A stretch of 13,846 nt of DNA from DATCIH01 sp036507955 (GCA_036507955.1 DATCIH010000141.1:1-13846); one strand, 5' to 3'; positions 5,910-13,843 are shown, counted from the stretch's first letter. Notes: generated by a model not told the origin, from the sequence alone. Translations and numbers: made by a program.

Positions 5910-7895
5910 ATGGATGATATATTAAGCAGGATATTGATAGTTGATGACAACAAGGATATTCATGAGGATATAAAATATATCCTTGATTCCTCTATTCCTA
6001 CAGAAGATCAAATGGTAACCCAGTCCCTGAGAAAAGAATTATTTGGGGAAGATGAATACGATTTCAAATTAGATAAGGATTATAAAATCAGATACAGAAT
6101 TGATGATGCCTATCAGGGAGAAGAAGCTATTAGAATGGTCCTCAAAGCCTTAGAAGAAGGTTACCCCTATTCCCTAATATTCATGGATGTTAGAATGCCT
6201 CCTGGTATGGATGGGGTCGAATCCATAAAGGCTATCTGGGAAATTGAGCCTACAGTTGAGGTAGTTATTTGTACAGCCTACTCAGACTATTCCTGGGATC
6301 AAATTGTAGCAAAACTTGGTCAAAATGATCATCTGTTATTTCTTAGAAAGCCCTTTGACAATGTATCCGTTAAACAGTTGACCTTAACTATGACTACAAA
6401 ATGGGATTTGCAAAATCAAAACAGAAACTATATTAACAATCTAGAGGCAGAAGTAGAAAAACGAACTTCAGAGTTAAATATAGTAATTGAAAAACTAACT
6501 GATGAAATGACCCTGAGAGAAGAAAAGGAAATGCAGCTTGCACATATTGCCCACTATGATTCTCTTACAGATTTATTAAATAGGCATTCTTTTTACGATT
6601 TTATATCTAAAATACTAAATAATCCATCTGATAATGAATTTATATATAAAACTAAGACTTTTATAAAACCCTTTTCCATATTATTTATAGATATTGATGG
6701 TTTTAAAAAAGTCAATGATGATTTAGGTCATGATATAGGAGATAGGGTACTTACTGAGATTTCAAAGAGAATAAAGTTCTTCCTCCATGATTATGCCTAC
6801 GATTTATCTACAGCTTATGAGAAAGCTCTTTGCTCTAAAGGGATCTTCCGATTTGGAGGAGATGAATTCATAGCTATATTATCTGAGGGAGATAAAAAAA
6901 GAATAAGCAAAATAGTTGCTATGCTAATAGAAAAAATTAGAGAACCCTATTATATATTAAATCATGATATCAATATTTCCTGTAGTATAGGTATAAGTAT
7001 ATATCCAGATGATTCAGTATCTCCGGATGTACTTTTAAAGTATGCTGATATTGCCATGTATGAAGCAAAAAAGGTTAAAAGCACCTATATATTTCACGAA
7101 AATCCTAACAGTATCTCCTTTCAATTTGAGCTATCCCTTAAAAATGATTTAGAGAATGCCTTAACTAATAACGAATTGGAACTTTATTATCAATATCTTA
7201 TAAATCCAAAGGATGAGATAATTGGACTACAGTCTCTCCTTAGATGGCATCATCCCAAGCTAGGGATGCTAAAGCCCGATGAATTTATATATATTGCTGA
7301 AAAATCTGGACAGATGCTTTCTATCGGAAAATACATAATAGAAACAGCTATAAATGTCTTAAATATGTTGCAAACAAAATTCTCTAAAGAGCTTTTCATG
7401 CTGGTTAATTGCACCATCAGCCAATTTTATGACCCCAATTTTATAAAGATAGTGAAAGATTCATTGTTTGAAGCAGAGGTTGATCCTAAATTTCTTAAAA
7501 TTGGATTGGAGGAAAGTTTTACTGTACAAGCTTCTGACGAGTCCTTGACCGTAATTAATGAATTAAACAAAATAGGAGTACAATTTACCTTAGATAGTTT
7601 TAAGAACCTCTACCCAACCTTTGCTTATCTTCAACATCTACCAAAGGACACTATCATAAAGCTTAACAAGGAATTTATTAGCAGTATAGCTGAAAATTCC
7701 AAAAACAGAACTTTCTTCCTTAACTTGTTGGACACTTTTAAAAGTTTAGACTTAAAGGTTATTATAAGTGGCATTGAGAACTCTGAGCAAAAGGATCTTC
7801 TAATAAAAAAAGATTGTATTTTACAAGGCTATCATTTTAATGTACCTAAACCCTTTGAAGAGATTCTAACTGATTTTAGTTTAAGAACAAAATAA
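5910..7895 (+). CDS. Receiver-GGDEF-EAL protein; diguanylate cyclase likely active, EAL degenerate
   Basis: A 661-residue cytoplasmic response regulator of c-di-GMP metabolism. The receiver (1-165) has acidic D12/D13, phosphoacceptor D93 in FMDVRMPP, T122 and K147 in RKPFD. It also has an extra segment of about 30 residues (31-60) between the first helix and the second strand. A coiled coil follows (about 170-212). The GGDEF domain (about 216-398) has DIDGFKKVND (261-270) and an intact RFGGDEF (314-320), but the RxxD inhibitory site normally just upstream is missing and an insertion (about 290-310) is present. The EAL domain (about 407-655) keeps LLRW, N500, E535 and QGY-F--PKP. However, EAL has become QSL (441-443), DDFGTG has become DSFKNL (562-567), and AEGVE has lost its first Glu (SGIE, 620-623). 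Inference: it makes c-di-GMP and does not hydrolyse it. First gene of the operon with the two kinases. Confidence 0.92.
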   Translation: MDDILSRILIVDDNKDIHEDIKYILDSSIPTEDQMVTQSLRKELFGEDEYDFKLDKDYKIRYRIDDAYQGEEAIRMVLKALEEGYPYSLIFMDVRMPPGMDGVESIKAIWEIEPTVEVVICTAYSDYSWDQIVAKLGQNDHLLFLRKPFDNVSVKQLTLTMTTKWDLQNQNRNYINNLEAEVEKRTSELNIVIEKLTDEMTLREEKEMQLAHIAHYDSLTDLLNRHSFYDFISKILNNPSDNEFIYKTKTFIKPFSILFIDIDGFKKVNDDLGHDIGDRVLTEISKRIKFFLHDYAYDLSTAYEKALCSKGIFRFGGDEFIAILSEGDKKRISKIVAMLIEKIREPYYILNHDINISCSIGISIYPDDSVSPDVLLKYADIAMYEAKKVKSTYIFHENPNSISFQFELSLKNDLENALTNNELELYYQYLINPKDEIIGLQSLLRWHHPKLGMLKPDEFIYIAEKSGQMLSIGKYIIETAINVLNMLQTKFSKELFMLVNCTISQFYDPNFIKIVKDSLFEAEVDPKFLKIGLEESFTVQASDESLTVINELNKIGVQFTLDSFKNLYPTFAYLQHLPKDTIIKLNKEFISSIAENSKNRTFFLNLLDTFKSLDLKVIISGIENSEQKDLLIKKDCILQGYHFNVPKPFEEILTDFSLRTK

Positions 7896-7924
7896 ACAAC
7901 TTATGTAAGTAGGTGTAATCAAAA

Positions 7925-10501
7925 ATGGAATATTTTTATTATGATAAACCTAAGAATAGCTCTAAAAGACTGAGGATAGGTTTTCTAGATGATAATGCTA
8001 ATGATGATTATCATAGCCAAATTATGATGGGTATTTTTGAAGCAGGTAAAAAAAATGATGTAGATATATTACGCTTTGGCTATTATTCCTCACACATTGC
8101 CTACAAGTTCACTCAGCAGGTAAGTATGGTTCTAGAACATATTGAGCAATATGATTTGGATGGGTTGATTTTTCTTGGATGGACTAAGGCGGGCGCTATG
8201 TACAATTATGATGATTTCACAAGCCGCTTTAGTTCAATTCCATTACTCAGCATTGCTACTGGTTTTGAGAAGATCCCCAGCGTATATTTTATGGGAAACC
8301 TATATCTTAAGAAGCTCATAATTCATCTTATAAAAAAGCATAATAGAAGAAGAATCGTATATATATCCCCTGTAAGACCAGATAACCGAACAGACATTTA
8401 TGAAGTGTGTCTAAAAGAGAATAATATATATGATCCTAATCTTTTTATCGCTGAGGAAGACTTAGAAGGTTTAGATAACTCTGAAAGAGCCAAAAGAGTT
8501 ATAGAGATCTTACTTGATGAGAGAAAAATAAAATTCGATGCTATAATTTCTTTATACGAAATGGAAACTGAAACTTTGATTAATTGTTTAAAAGAAAGAG
8601 GTTTTCAGATACCTAAGGATATTGCAGTCGTAAGCTATGGGGACAGTGAACTAGGAAGATATTCCTCACCCTCCTTTACTACTATTTATTTCCCATGGTT
8701 AGAGCTTGGCTACCATAGCTGTGTACGAATGGTTGAGCTTCTTAGAACCGGCAGAATCCCTTTTGAAACTATAGTTCCTGGGAAAATAATATATAGGAAC
8801 TCCTGTGGATGTATGTCCGATTGTGTAAATTCTGCTGGTAACATTGCAGCAAATCAAGTTACAAACACACTCCTTCAAATAACCACTAAAGAAAAAGGGA
8901 AAATACTCCAAACATTAGAAAAGCACTTACTAACAACCCAGATAAATTTTGAAAAGCTTTTAGATGCCTTTCTAATTGATTATGAAGAGAAAACTAACAA
9001 TTATTTTCTGTATGAACTAAATAAACAACTAAGAGAAGTAACCCACGAAAAAAATTATACTGAATTAGAGGATACTATATCTTTTTTTAGGAAGCTTATC
9101 CTCCCATATATATTAAAAGATCAGAAAGCTATATTATGGAGTGGAGATTTATTTTTACAAGGACAGACCATGGTAAGTGACAAAGTATTTAATATCCATG
9201 GCTATGAAAATATAACCGGTAAAATGTTCAGTCAAAAGCTTCAAGAAATAAGCCAGAATATTATTGCAAATTTTAATATGGAAACTCTTTTAACATCTTT
9301 AGAACTAGGACTGTTAAAACTTAATATTCCAAACTGTTATTTGATCCTGTTTAACAAGAGCCTAGAAGAAGGCTTGCCAGAGGATAATTTGTTTAATAAT
9401 TGCACCCTTATATTTGAGTATTCTAATAATATTAGAAGTAAGAACACAAACCATAAGGATTCTGCCAAAAATCTATTAAAAGAATTATTGCTCTCTAAAG
9501 GGAAATCTTATGCCCGCTCTGCCCATCTTTTACATGTTACAGATGAAATAATGGGCTTTGTAACCTTTGAACCAGGACCTTCTGACGAGAGAATTTATCA
9601 GGCTCTATCTTCCCATATAAGTACCGCCTTAAGAGGAATATTACTTTTAAACAAACTGGAGTTTGCATTCAAGAAATTAATAGAGCAAGCTCAAAGGGAA
9701 GGTATGGCAGATATCGCAGTAGATATACTTCACAATATAGGTAATCTAATGAATAGTATAACTGTTTCAGCCTGCACCATGAGAGATATATCAAATTCAA
9801 CAACCTTAAAGGATGTTATAAATGCCTTAGAATTGTTGAAGGTGAATATAGAAAGGCTTGAGAATTTCCTCCAGAAAGATAAAAAGGGTAAAATACTCTT
9901 GGACTATCTACTTAAGCTTGGATCTCCCATCCTTAGCTTACAAAATCAATTACTTTACAACGTTGAAAGACTTACTTCAAAGGTAAATTCTATAAAAGAA
10001 ATAATCATTGCTCAACAAAATTATGCTGGGGTTAACACTATGCTTGAATATGTAGATATCACCTCTGTAATAGAAGACGTTCTAAAGGTAAATTCTATTT
10101 CCCTAGAAAAATACAATATTACTGTAACAAAAGATTATCGAGCTAATCCTAATGTTATGGTTCAACGAATTAATCTTTTCCATGTACTTGTTAATTTAAT
10201 AAACAATGCAAAGGAAGCTATGCTTCATACTCCTATTGAGCAAAAGGAAATAAGCTTTACCTTAACTCAGGATAAAGACTTTAAATATCTTATGGTTACT
10301 GATAAGGGCTGCGGTATAACAGCGGATAATCTGAAGCATATTTTTGAATATGGCTATACTACCAAACCAGATAGCCTAGGAATAGGCTTATATAGCAGTA
10401 CCAGCTATATTCAAGGTATGAATGGGTCTATTATGGCTGAAAGCCCAAGTATAGACGGTGGTGCTACCTTCACATTAAAATTTAAAAATATAGATAGGTG
10501 A
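7925..10501 (+). CDS. Soluble LacI-type sensor histidine kinase A
   Basis: An 858-residue kinase with no signal peptide or membrane helix. Residues about 16-290 resemble the ligand-binding half of LacI/periplasmic sugar-binding proteins: RIGFLDDNANDDYHS (17-31), LDGLIFLGW (78-86), FDAIISLYEMETE (204-216), GFQIPKDIAVVSYGD (226-240), PSFTTIYFP (249-257). There is no DNA-binding helix-turn-helix. The domain ends in SCGC (293-296). A helical stretch and a GAF-like segment (about 436-580) follow. The kinase core has an atypical phosphoacceptor box ILHNIGN (H603), the N box LVNLINNAKEAM (755-766; N761), DKGCGIT (793-799) and GIGL (819-822). It starts 29 nt after the receiver-GGDEF gene with AGGTG 9 nt before the ATG. 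Probable partner: D93 of that protein. The ligand is unknown; a sugar or nucleoside-like metabolite is a guess from the fold. Confidence 0.9.
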   Translation: MEYFYYDKPKNSSKRLRIGFLDDNANDDYHSQIMMGIFEAGKKNDVDILRFGYYSSHIAYKFTQQVSMVLEHIEQYDLDGLIFLGWTKAGAMYNYDDFTSRFSSIPLLSIATGFEKIPSVYFMGNLYLKKLIIHLIKKHNRRRIVYISPVRPDNRTDIYEVCLKENNIYDPNLFIAEEDLEGLDNSERAKRVIEILLDERKIKFDAIISLYEMETETLINCLKERGFQIPKDIAVVSYGDSELGRYSSPSFTTIYFPWLELGYHSCVRMVELLRTGRIPFETIVPGKIIYRNSCGCMSDCVNSAGNIAANQVTNTLLQITTKEKGKILQTLEKHLLTTQINFEKLLDAFLIDYEEKTNNYFLYELNKQLREVTHEKNYTELEDTISFFRKLILPYILKDQKAILWSGDLFLQGQTMVSDKVFNIHGYENITGKMFSQKLQEISQNIIANFNMETLLTSLELGLLKLNIPNCYLILFNKSLEEGLPEDNLFNNCTLIFEYSNNIRSKNTNHKDSAKNLLKELLLSKGKSYARSAHLLHVTDEIMGFVTFEPGPSDERIYQALSSHISTALRGILLLNKLEFAFKKLIEQAQREGMADIAVDILHNIGNLMNSITVSACTMRDISNSTTLKDVINALELLKVNIERLENFLQKDKKGKILLDYLLKLGSPILSLQNQLLYNVERLTSKVNSIKEIIIAQQNYAGVNTMLEYVDITSVIEDVLKVNSISLEKYNITVTKDYRANPNVMVQRINLFHVLVNLINNAKEAMLHTPIEQKEISFTLTQDKDFKYLMVTDKGCGITADNLKHIFEYGYTTKPDSLGIGLYSSTSYIQGMNGSIMAESPSIDGGATFTLKFKNIDR
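10496..10500 (+). promoter_or_regulatory. Ribosome binding site of kinase B overlapping the stop of kinase A
   Basis: AGGTG at 10496-10500 overlaps the TGA stop (10499-10501) and lies 8 nt before the ATG at 10509. This arrangement suggests coupled translation of the two kinases. The ATG at 10501, overlapping the stop, is out of frame with the kinase. Confidence 0.65.
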
Positions 10502-10508
10502 TGGTGAA

Positions 10509-13064
10509 ATGGAATTTAAGATAGCTATAGCTCCTCCAAAAAGAAAAAAATTTATTATTGGTTTCTTAGATGAAAATGCTTTTGATGATTATCACAGTCT
10601 CATAGTCTCCGGTTTTGTGGAGGCTTGTGAAAAATATGATATAAATGTTATACGATTTGGTCATATGTCCTCTCATATAACCTCCCGAAGCTCTTCTCAA
10701 GTTAATATGGTTTTAGACTTAATTGACCAATTTCCCTTAGATGGTTTAGTTTTTTTAGGTTGGGCAAGGGTAGCTACTTATGAAAACCATGAAAACTTTA
10801 TAAAAAAATTAGGTCATATACCTATGATTAGCTTAGGATCAACACTGGATAATATGCCAGGAGTGTTTTTCCCAGGAGATATTTATATAAAAGAAATGTT
10901 GCTTCATCTTATTGAATTTCATAAATATAAAAGAATCGCTTTTATATCTCCCTTTTGGACTGATACTCGTGCAAATATTTATATTAATACCCTAAAGGAA
11001 CATAATTTATATGACCCAATCCTATACATAAGCGAAACCCTGCTTACGAATCTTGATGTGAGAGAACGAGGTAAAAAAGCTGTTTCTATCCTATTAGATG
11101 AAAGAAAAACAACTTTTGATGCAATTGTTTCTTTGTACAACGAAGAAACCAGTGGAGTTATTGATGAATTAAAGGCTAGAGGACTAAATGTTCCCTTAGA
11201 TGTGGCAGTCACCAGCTATGAGGATGGGGACCTAGGTAAGTTTTCATCTCCTTCATTTACAACTGTTTACTTTCCTTTAAAGGAGCTTGGTTATTATGCT
11301 TGTGAAGCAATGCATCAGCTTTTAACTATAGGAAATATTTCCTGTTTAACTCCAGTCCCTGGCAAAATTATAATAAGAGATTCCTGTGGGTGTGTAAATA
11401 TCACCTCCAAAGTGCCTCCTTCTGATATTATTTTTGAAGGTACACCGCTGAAAGATATCTCTGAAGAAAGCCTTAAAACATTAATTATCACTTTAAAAGA
11501 CCAACTTCCTTTTAAGTGTCTATCTATTGAGGCTTTACTGGATTCCTTTATTAAAGAATTTAATAAAAAAGGACAAAGCTTCTTTTTATTAGAATTTGAG
11601 ATTCAACTTAGAAGGTTGGCAGAAGACTCCACTCCTTCTGATTTAAAAAATCTAATAGTTAATTTCAGAAGTATACTTATGCCTTTTATTATCCCTTATT
11701 ATTCCATAAGCCTAGATAACCTTACTTTAGCTGAGAATCTATTTCAGCAAGCTCAAGTACTATTAATGGAGAAAATTAATAATTACTACGCAGAGGAAGA
11801 AGTTCGCTCTAAAAACAATAGTTCTATTCTCCATGAAATCAGCCAAATCCTTCTTACTAATTTTAGTATTAAAACATTAATGGATTCCTTAGAGATAAAT
11901 CTACCTAGATTATCCATACCTGGCTGCTATATTTACATGTTTAAGAAGTCCGAGGATAGTGAAAATATATATGATAATTACACCTTAGAATTTGAATATA
12001 CAATAGGTGAAAATGGCTCAATAAAAAAACCATCAATTAGTACAACCAATAAAGCTTCCATAAACGATCTTATTTCAATTATAGAAAATTGTAATTACCT
12101 TACCTGTCAACTACTTCATGTAGGTGATAATTTTACTGGCTTTATTGTGTTTCAGCCGGGTCCTACAGATGAAAGAATATATGAAACCCTGTCCTCACAC
12201 ATAAGCACCGCCTTAAGTAGTGCAATTCTGTTCGGAAAACTAGATTTAAGCTATAAGCGCTTAGTTGAACAAGCTCATAAAAAAGGCATGGCTGATGTAG
12301 CCACAGGTATACTTCATAATATCGGGAATATACTTAACAGCGTTAATGTATCTACCTTGCTTATAAAGGATTTGGCAAATTCTTCACCAATTGATGATTA
12401 CATAAAGGCTAATATACTTTTAGAGAAGAATATTAAAGATATTGACATCTTTATAACAAATAATCCTAAAGGAAAAAAGCTTATGCAATTCTATGCTAAG
12501 CTTGGAGATTCCTTTAAGGAACTTAAAGAACAGCTAAATGAAAATGTAAGTCGCTTAAAAGAAAAAATCGATCTGATAAATGATATAATTAGTGCCCAAC
12601 AATCTTATACGGGAATAAAATCAACCTTAGAAAAACTTAATGTAATTGGCATTGTAGAGGACGCCATTAGTATGAATTTATCTTCTCTCGAAAAGTATAA
12701 TATCCATTTGGTTAGAAACTATCCGATGCAAGAGCAATTGGCTTTAGTTCAACCGACAAAGCTCTTTCATGTCCTTGTTAACATAATAAAAAACGGTGAG
12801 GAAGCTATGCTTGAATTTTCAGGTCCTAGAACACTTACCGTAACTATTACCTCAAATAATATAATAAGTATATCCGATACAGGACATGGCATACCAAAAC
12901 ACCTATTAGAAAGCATTTTTGCTTATGGCTATACTACCAAAAAAGATGGTCACGGCTTTGGTCTTCATAGTTGTGCAAATTATATGACAGAAATGGAAGG
13001 AAGATTATGGGTCGAGAGTGAAGGAATCGGTAAAGGTTCCACCTTTTATATACAGCTGAAATAA
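10509..13064 (+). CDS. Soluble LacI-type sensor histidine kinase B, paralogue of A
   Basis: An 851-residue tandem paralogue of the preceding kinase with the same domain order and nearly the same residue numbering. The LacI-type binding domain (about 14-290) has FIIGFLDENAFDDYHS (15-30), LDGLVFLGW (77-85), FDAIVSLYNEETS (203-215) and PSFTTVYFP (248-256), and ends in SCGC (292-295). The GAF-like region (about 435-575) contains the block PGPTDERIYETLSSHISTAL (550-569), strongly shared with A. The kinase core has ILHNIGN (H603), the N box LVNIIKNGEEAM (756-767; N762), DTGHGI (790-795) and GFGL (816-819), all intact. No membrane segment. Divergence from A is greatest in the GAF-proximal linker and in parts of the sensor domain, which fits two related but different ligands, or heterodimers. 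It follows A by 7 nt, and its end lies inside a long palindrome. Confidence 0.9.
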   Translation: MEFKIAIAPPKRKKFIIGFLDENAFDDYHSLIVSGFVEACEKYDINVIRFGHMSSHITSRSSSQVNMVLDLIDQFPLDGLVFLGWARVATYENHENFIKKLGHIPMISLGSTLDNMPGVFFPGDIYIKEMLLHLIEFHKYKRIAFISPFWTDTRANIYINTLKEHNLYDPILYISETLLTNLDVRERGKKAVSILLDERKTTFDAIVSLYNEETSGVIDELKARGLNVPLDVAVTSYEDGDLGKFSSPSFTTVYFPLKELGYYACEAMHQLLTIGNISCLTPVPGKIIIRDSCGCVNITSKVPPSDIIFEGTPLKDISEESLKTLIITLKDQLPFKCLSIEALLDSFIKEFNKKGQSFFLLEFEIQLRRLAEDSTPSDLKNLIVNFRSILMPFIIPYYSISLDNLTLAENLFQQAQVLLMEKINNYYAEEEVRSKNNSSILHEISQILLTNFSIKTLMDSLEINLPRLSIPGCYIYMFKKSEDSENIYDNYTLEFEYTIGENGSIKKPSISTTNKASINDLISIIENCNYLTCQLLHVGDNFTGFIVFQPGPTDERIYETLSSHISTALSSAILFGKLDLSYKRLVEQAHKKGMADVATGILHNIGNILNSVNVSTLLIKDLANSSPIDDYIKANILLEKNIKDIDIFITNNPKGKKLMQFYAKLGDSFKELKEQLNENVSRLKEKIDLINDIISAQQSYTGIKSTLEKLNVIGIVEDAISMNLSSLEKYNIHLVRNYPMQEQLALVQPTKLFHVLVNIIKNGEEAMLEFSGPRTLTVTITSNNIISISDTGHGIPKHLLESIFAYGYTTKKDGHGFGLHSCANYMTEMEGRLWVESEGIGKGSTFYIQLK

Positions 13065-13083
13065 CTTATTTCAGCTGTATATA
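13047..13083. terminator. Perfect 37-nt palindrome at the operon end, probable terminator
   Basis: The arms 13047-13064 and 13066-13083 are perfectly complementary over 18 bp around a single C at 13065. The left arm encodes the last residues and stop codon of kinase B. No U-run follows on either strand (plus side continues CCTATTCATTTTAG), so it is not a textbook intrinsic terminator. Its place between convergent genes and its AT-rich outer pairs still favour termination or 3'-end protection. Confidence 0.65.
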
Positions 13084-13113
13084 CCTATTCATTTTAGCCA
13101 TCTACTTTGTGAC

Positions 13114-13647
13114 TTAGGAAATAGGTGCATCCTCAAAATCCTTGAATAAAAGGCTTGGTTGTATTCCAACATTGTTTTGATATTTCCCACTTTTATACAT
13201 ATCAAAATCACCTTGAATGGTATGATAATAGATCTGACAGATCTCAATACCCGCATATATCCTTATAGGCTGAACACAAAACATCTCTAAGGTCCAGTAA
13301 CCACTAAAGCCCACATCTCCAAAGCCTGCAGTAACATGAACAAATAGTCCTAGCCTACCAACTGAAGACCTCCCTTCTAGCATTGGTACACAGCTAGTTG
13401 TTTTTGTATATTCTATGGTTCTTCCTAGATATAACTTATTCGTCTCAAGTAGTATGCCTTCCTCAGGTATAATAAACTTGGAAGCTTTATTTTCCTTTTT
13501 CATATCCAAAATATTATTATCATAAACTAAGATCTCCTTATCTAATCTGAGATTATAGCTATTAGGATTAAGCTGGCTTTCAGAAAAGGGCTCTATAAAG
13601 ATATTCTTCCCAATTCTATTTTTTATTTCTCTGCCTGATAAAATCAT
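13114..13647 (-). CDS. dcd: dCTP deaminase
   Basis: A 177-residue member of the dCTP deaminase/dUTPase family, which converts dCTP to dUTP in pyrimidine deoxynucleotide synthesis. It begins MILSGREI as expected. It carries the core EGRSSVGRLGLFVH (91-104), then HVTAGFGDVGFSGYWTLEM (104-122) with the catalytic Glu at E121, AGIEICQIYY (132-141), and the C-terminal nucleotide-closing segment YKSGKYQNNVGIQPSLLF (151-168). The AGF-GDVGF-GYWTLE wording is that of clostridial members, and the protein may or may not have the dUTPase activity of bifunctional relatives. AAGGGAGG lies 8 nt before the ATG. The leader carries a perfect 20-bp palindrome. It is convergent with the kinase operon and unrelated to it. 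Confidence 0.93.
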   Translation of the reverse strand: MILSGREIKNRIGKNIFIEPFSESQLNPNSYNLRLDKEILVYDNNILDMKKENKASKFIIPEEGILLETNKLYLGRTIEYTKTTSCVPMLEGRSSVGRLGLFVHVTAGFGDVGFSGYWTLEMFCVQPIRIYAGIEICQIYYHTIQGDFDMYKSGKYQNNVGIQPSLLFKDFEDAPIS

Positions 13648-13674
13648 TTTATAATCCTCCCTTTAAATTAAGGT

Positions 13675-13694
13675 AGTGTAAAAATTTTTACACT
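13675..13694. promoter_or_regulatory. Perfect 20-bp palindrome in the dcd leader, operator candidate
   Basis: AGTGTAAAAATTTTTACACT reads identically on both strands. It lies 11 bp upstream of the dcd ribosome binding site (13656-13663), where a bound repressor would block dcd transcription. No clear sigma-A pair for dcd could be assigned around it. The palindrome is not an exact GlnR/TnrA site (spacing is one base short), NrdR box or LexA box as I know them, so the regulator is unidentified. Confidence 0.55.
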
Positions 13695-13771
13695 CCTTTT
13701 TTGATTTAATGCTTATATATCAAGGGTTACAGAGTTTTTTAGATACAAAAAACAATGGTCCCCTAATTTCA

Positions 13772-13780
13772 TGCTATAAT
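13772..13780 (+). promoter_or_regulatory. Extended -10 promoter for the right-edge gene
   Basis: TGCTATAAT at 13772-13780 is a perfect extended -10 element. The -35 position (around 13752-13757) is poor, which is tolerated with an extended -10. Transcription would begin near 13787, about 40 nt before the proposed start codon. Confidence 0.5.
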
Positions 13781-13843
13781 TGAATCGCTTAACAAACAAA
13801 AATACACATGAGAAAGGGTGTCATTGTCTTGGATTCAATTATA
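13775..13843. repeat. 12-bp inverted repeat spanning promoter and start codon
   Basis: TATAATTGAATC at 13775-13786 and GATTCAATTATA at 13832-13843 are perfect reverse complements separated by 45 nt that contain the ribosome binding site. The left arm includes the -10 hexamer, so RNA starting from that promoter would lack most of it. Confidence 0.6.

Noticed and set aside
7925..8800. LacI-family transcriptional repressor as the identity of the kinase N-termini
   Set aside because: The binding-domain signatures match, but there is no helix-turn-helix at the N-terminus in either protein and the chain continues without a break into a histidine kinase.
8699..8911. 70-codon minus-strand open frame
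   Set aside because: Antisense shadow of kinase A, whose reading frame is supported by domain conservation with kinase B.
10979..11212. 77-codon minus-strand open frame
   Set aside because: Antisense shadow of the LacI-type domain of kinase B.
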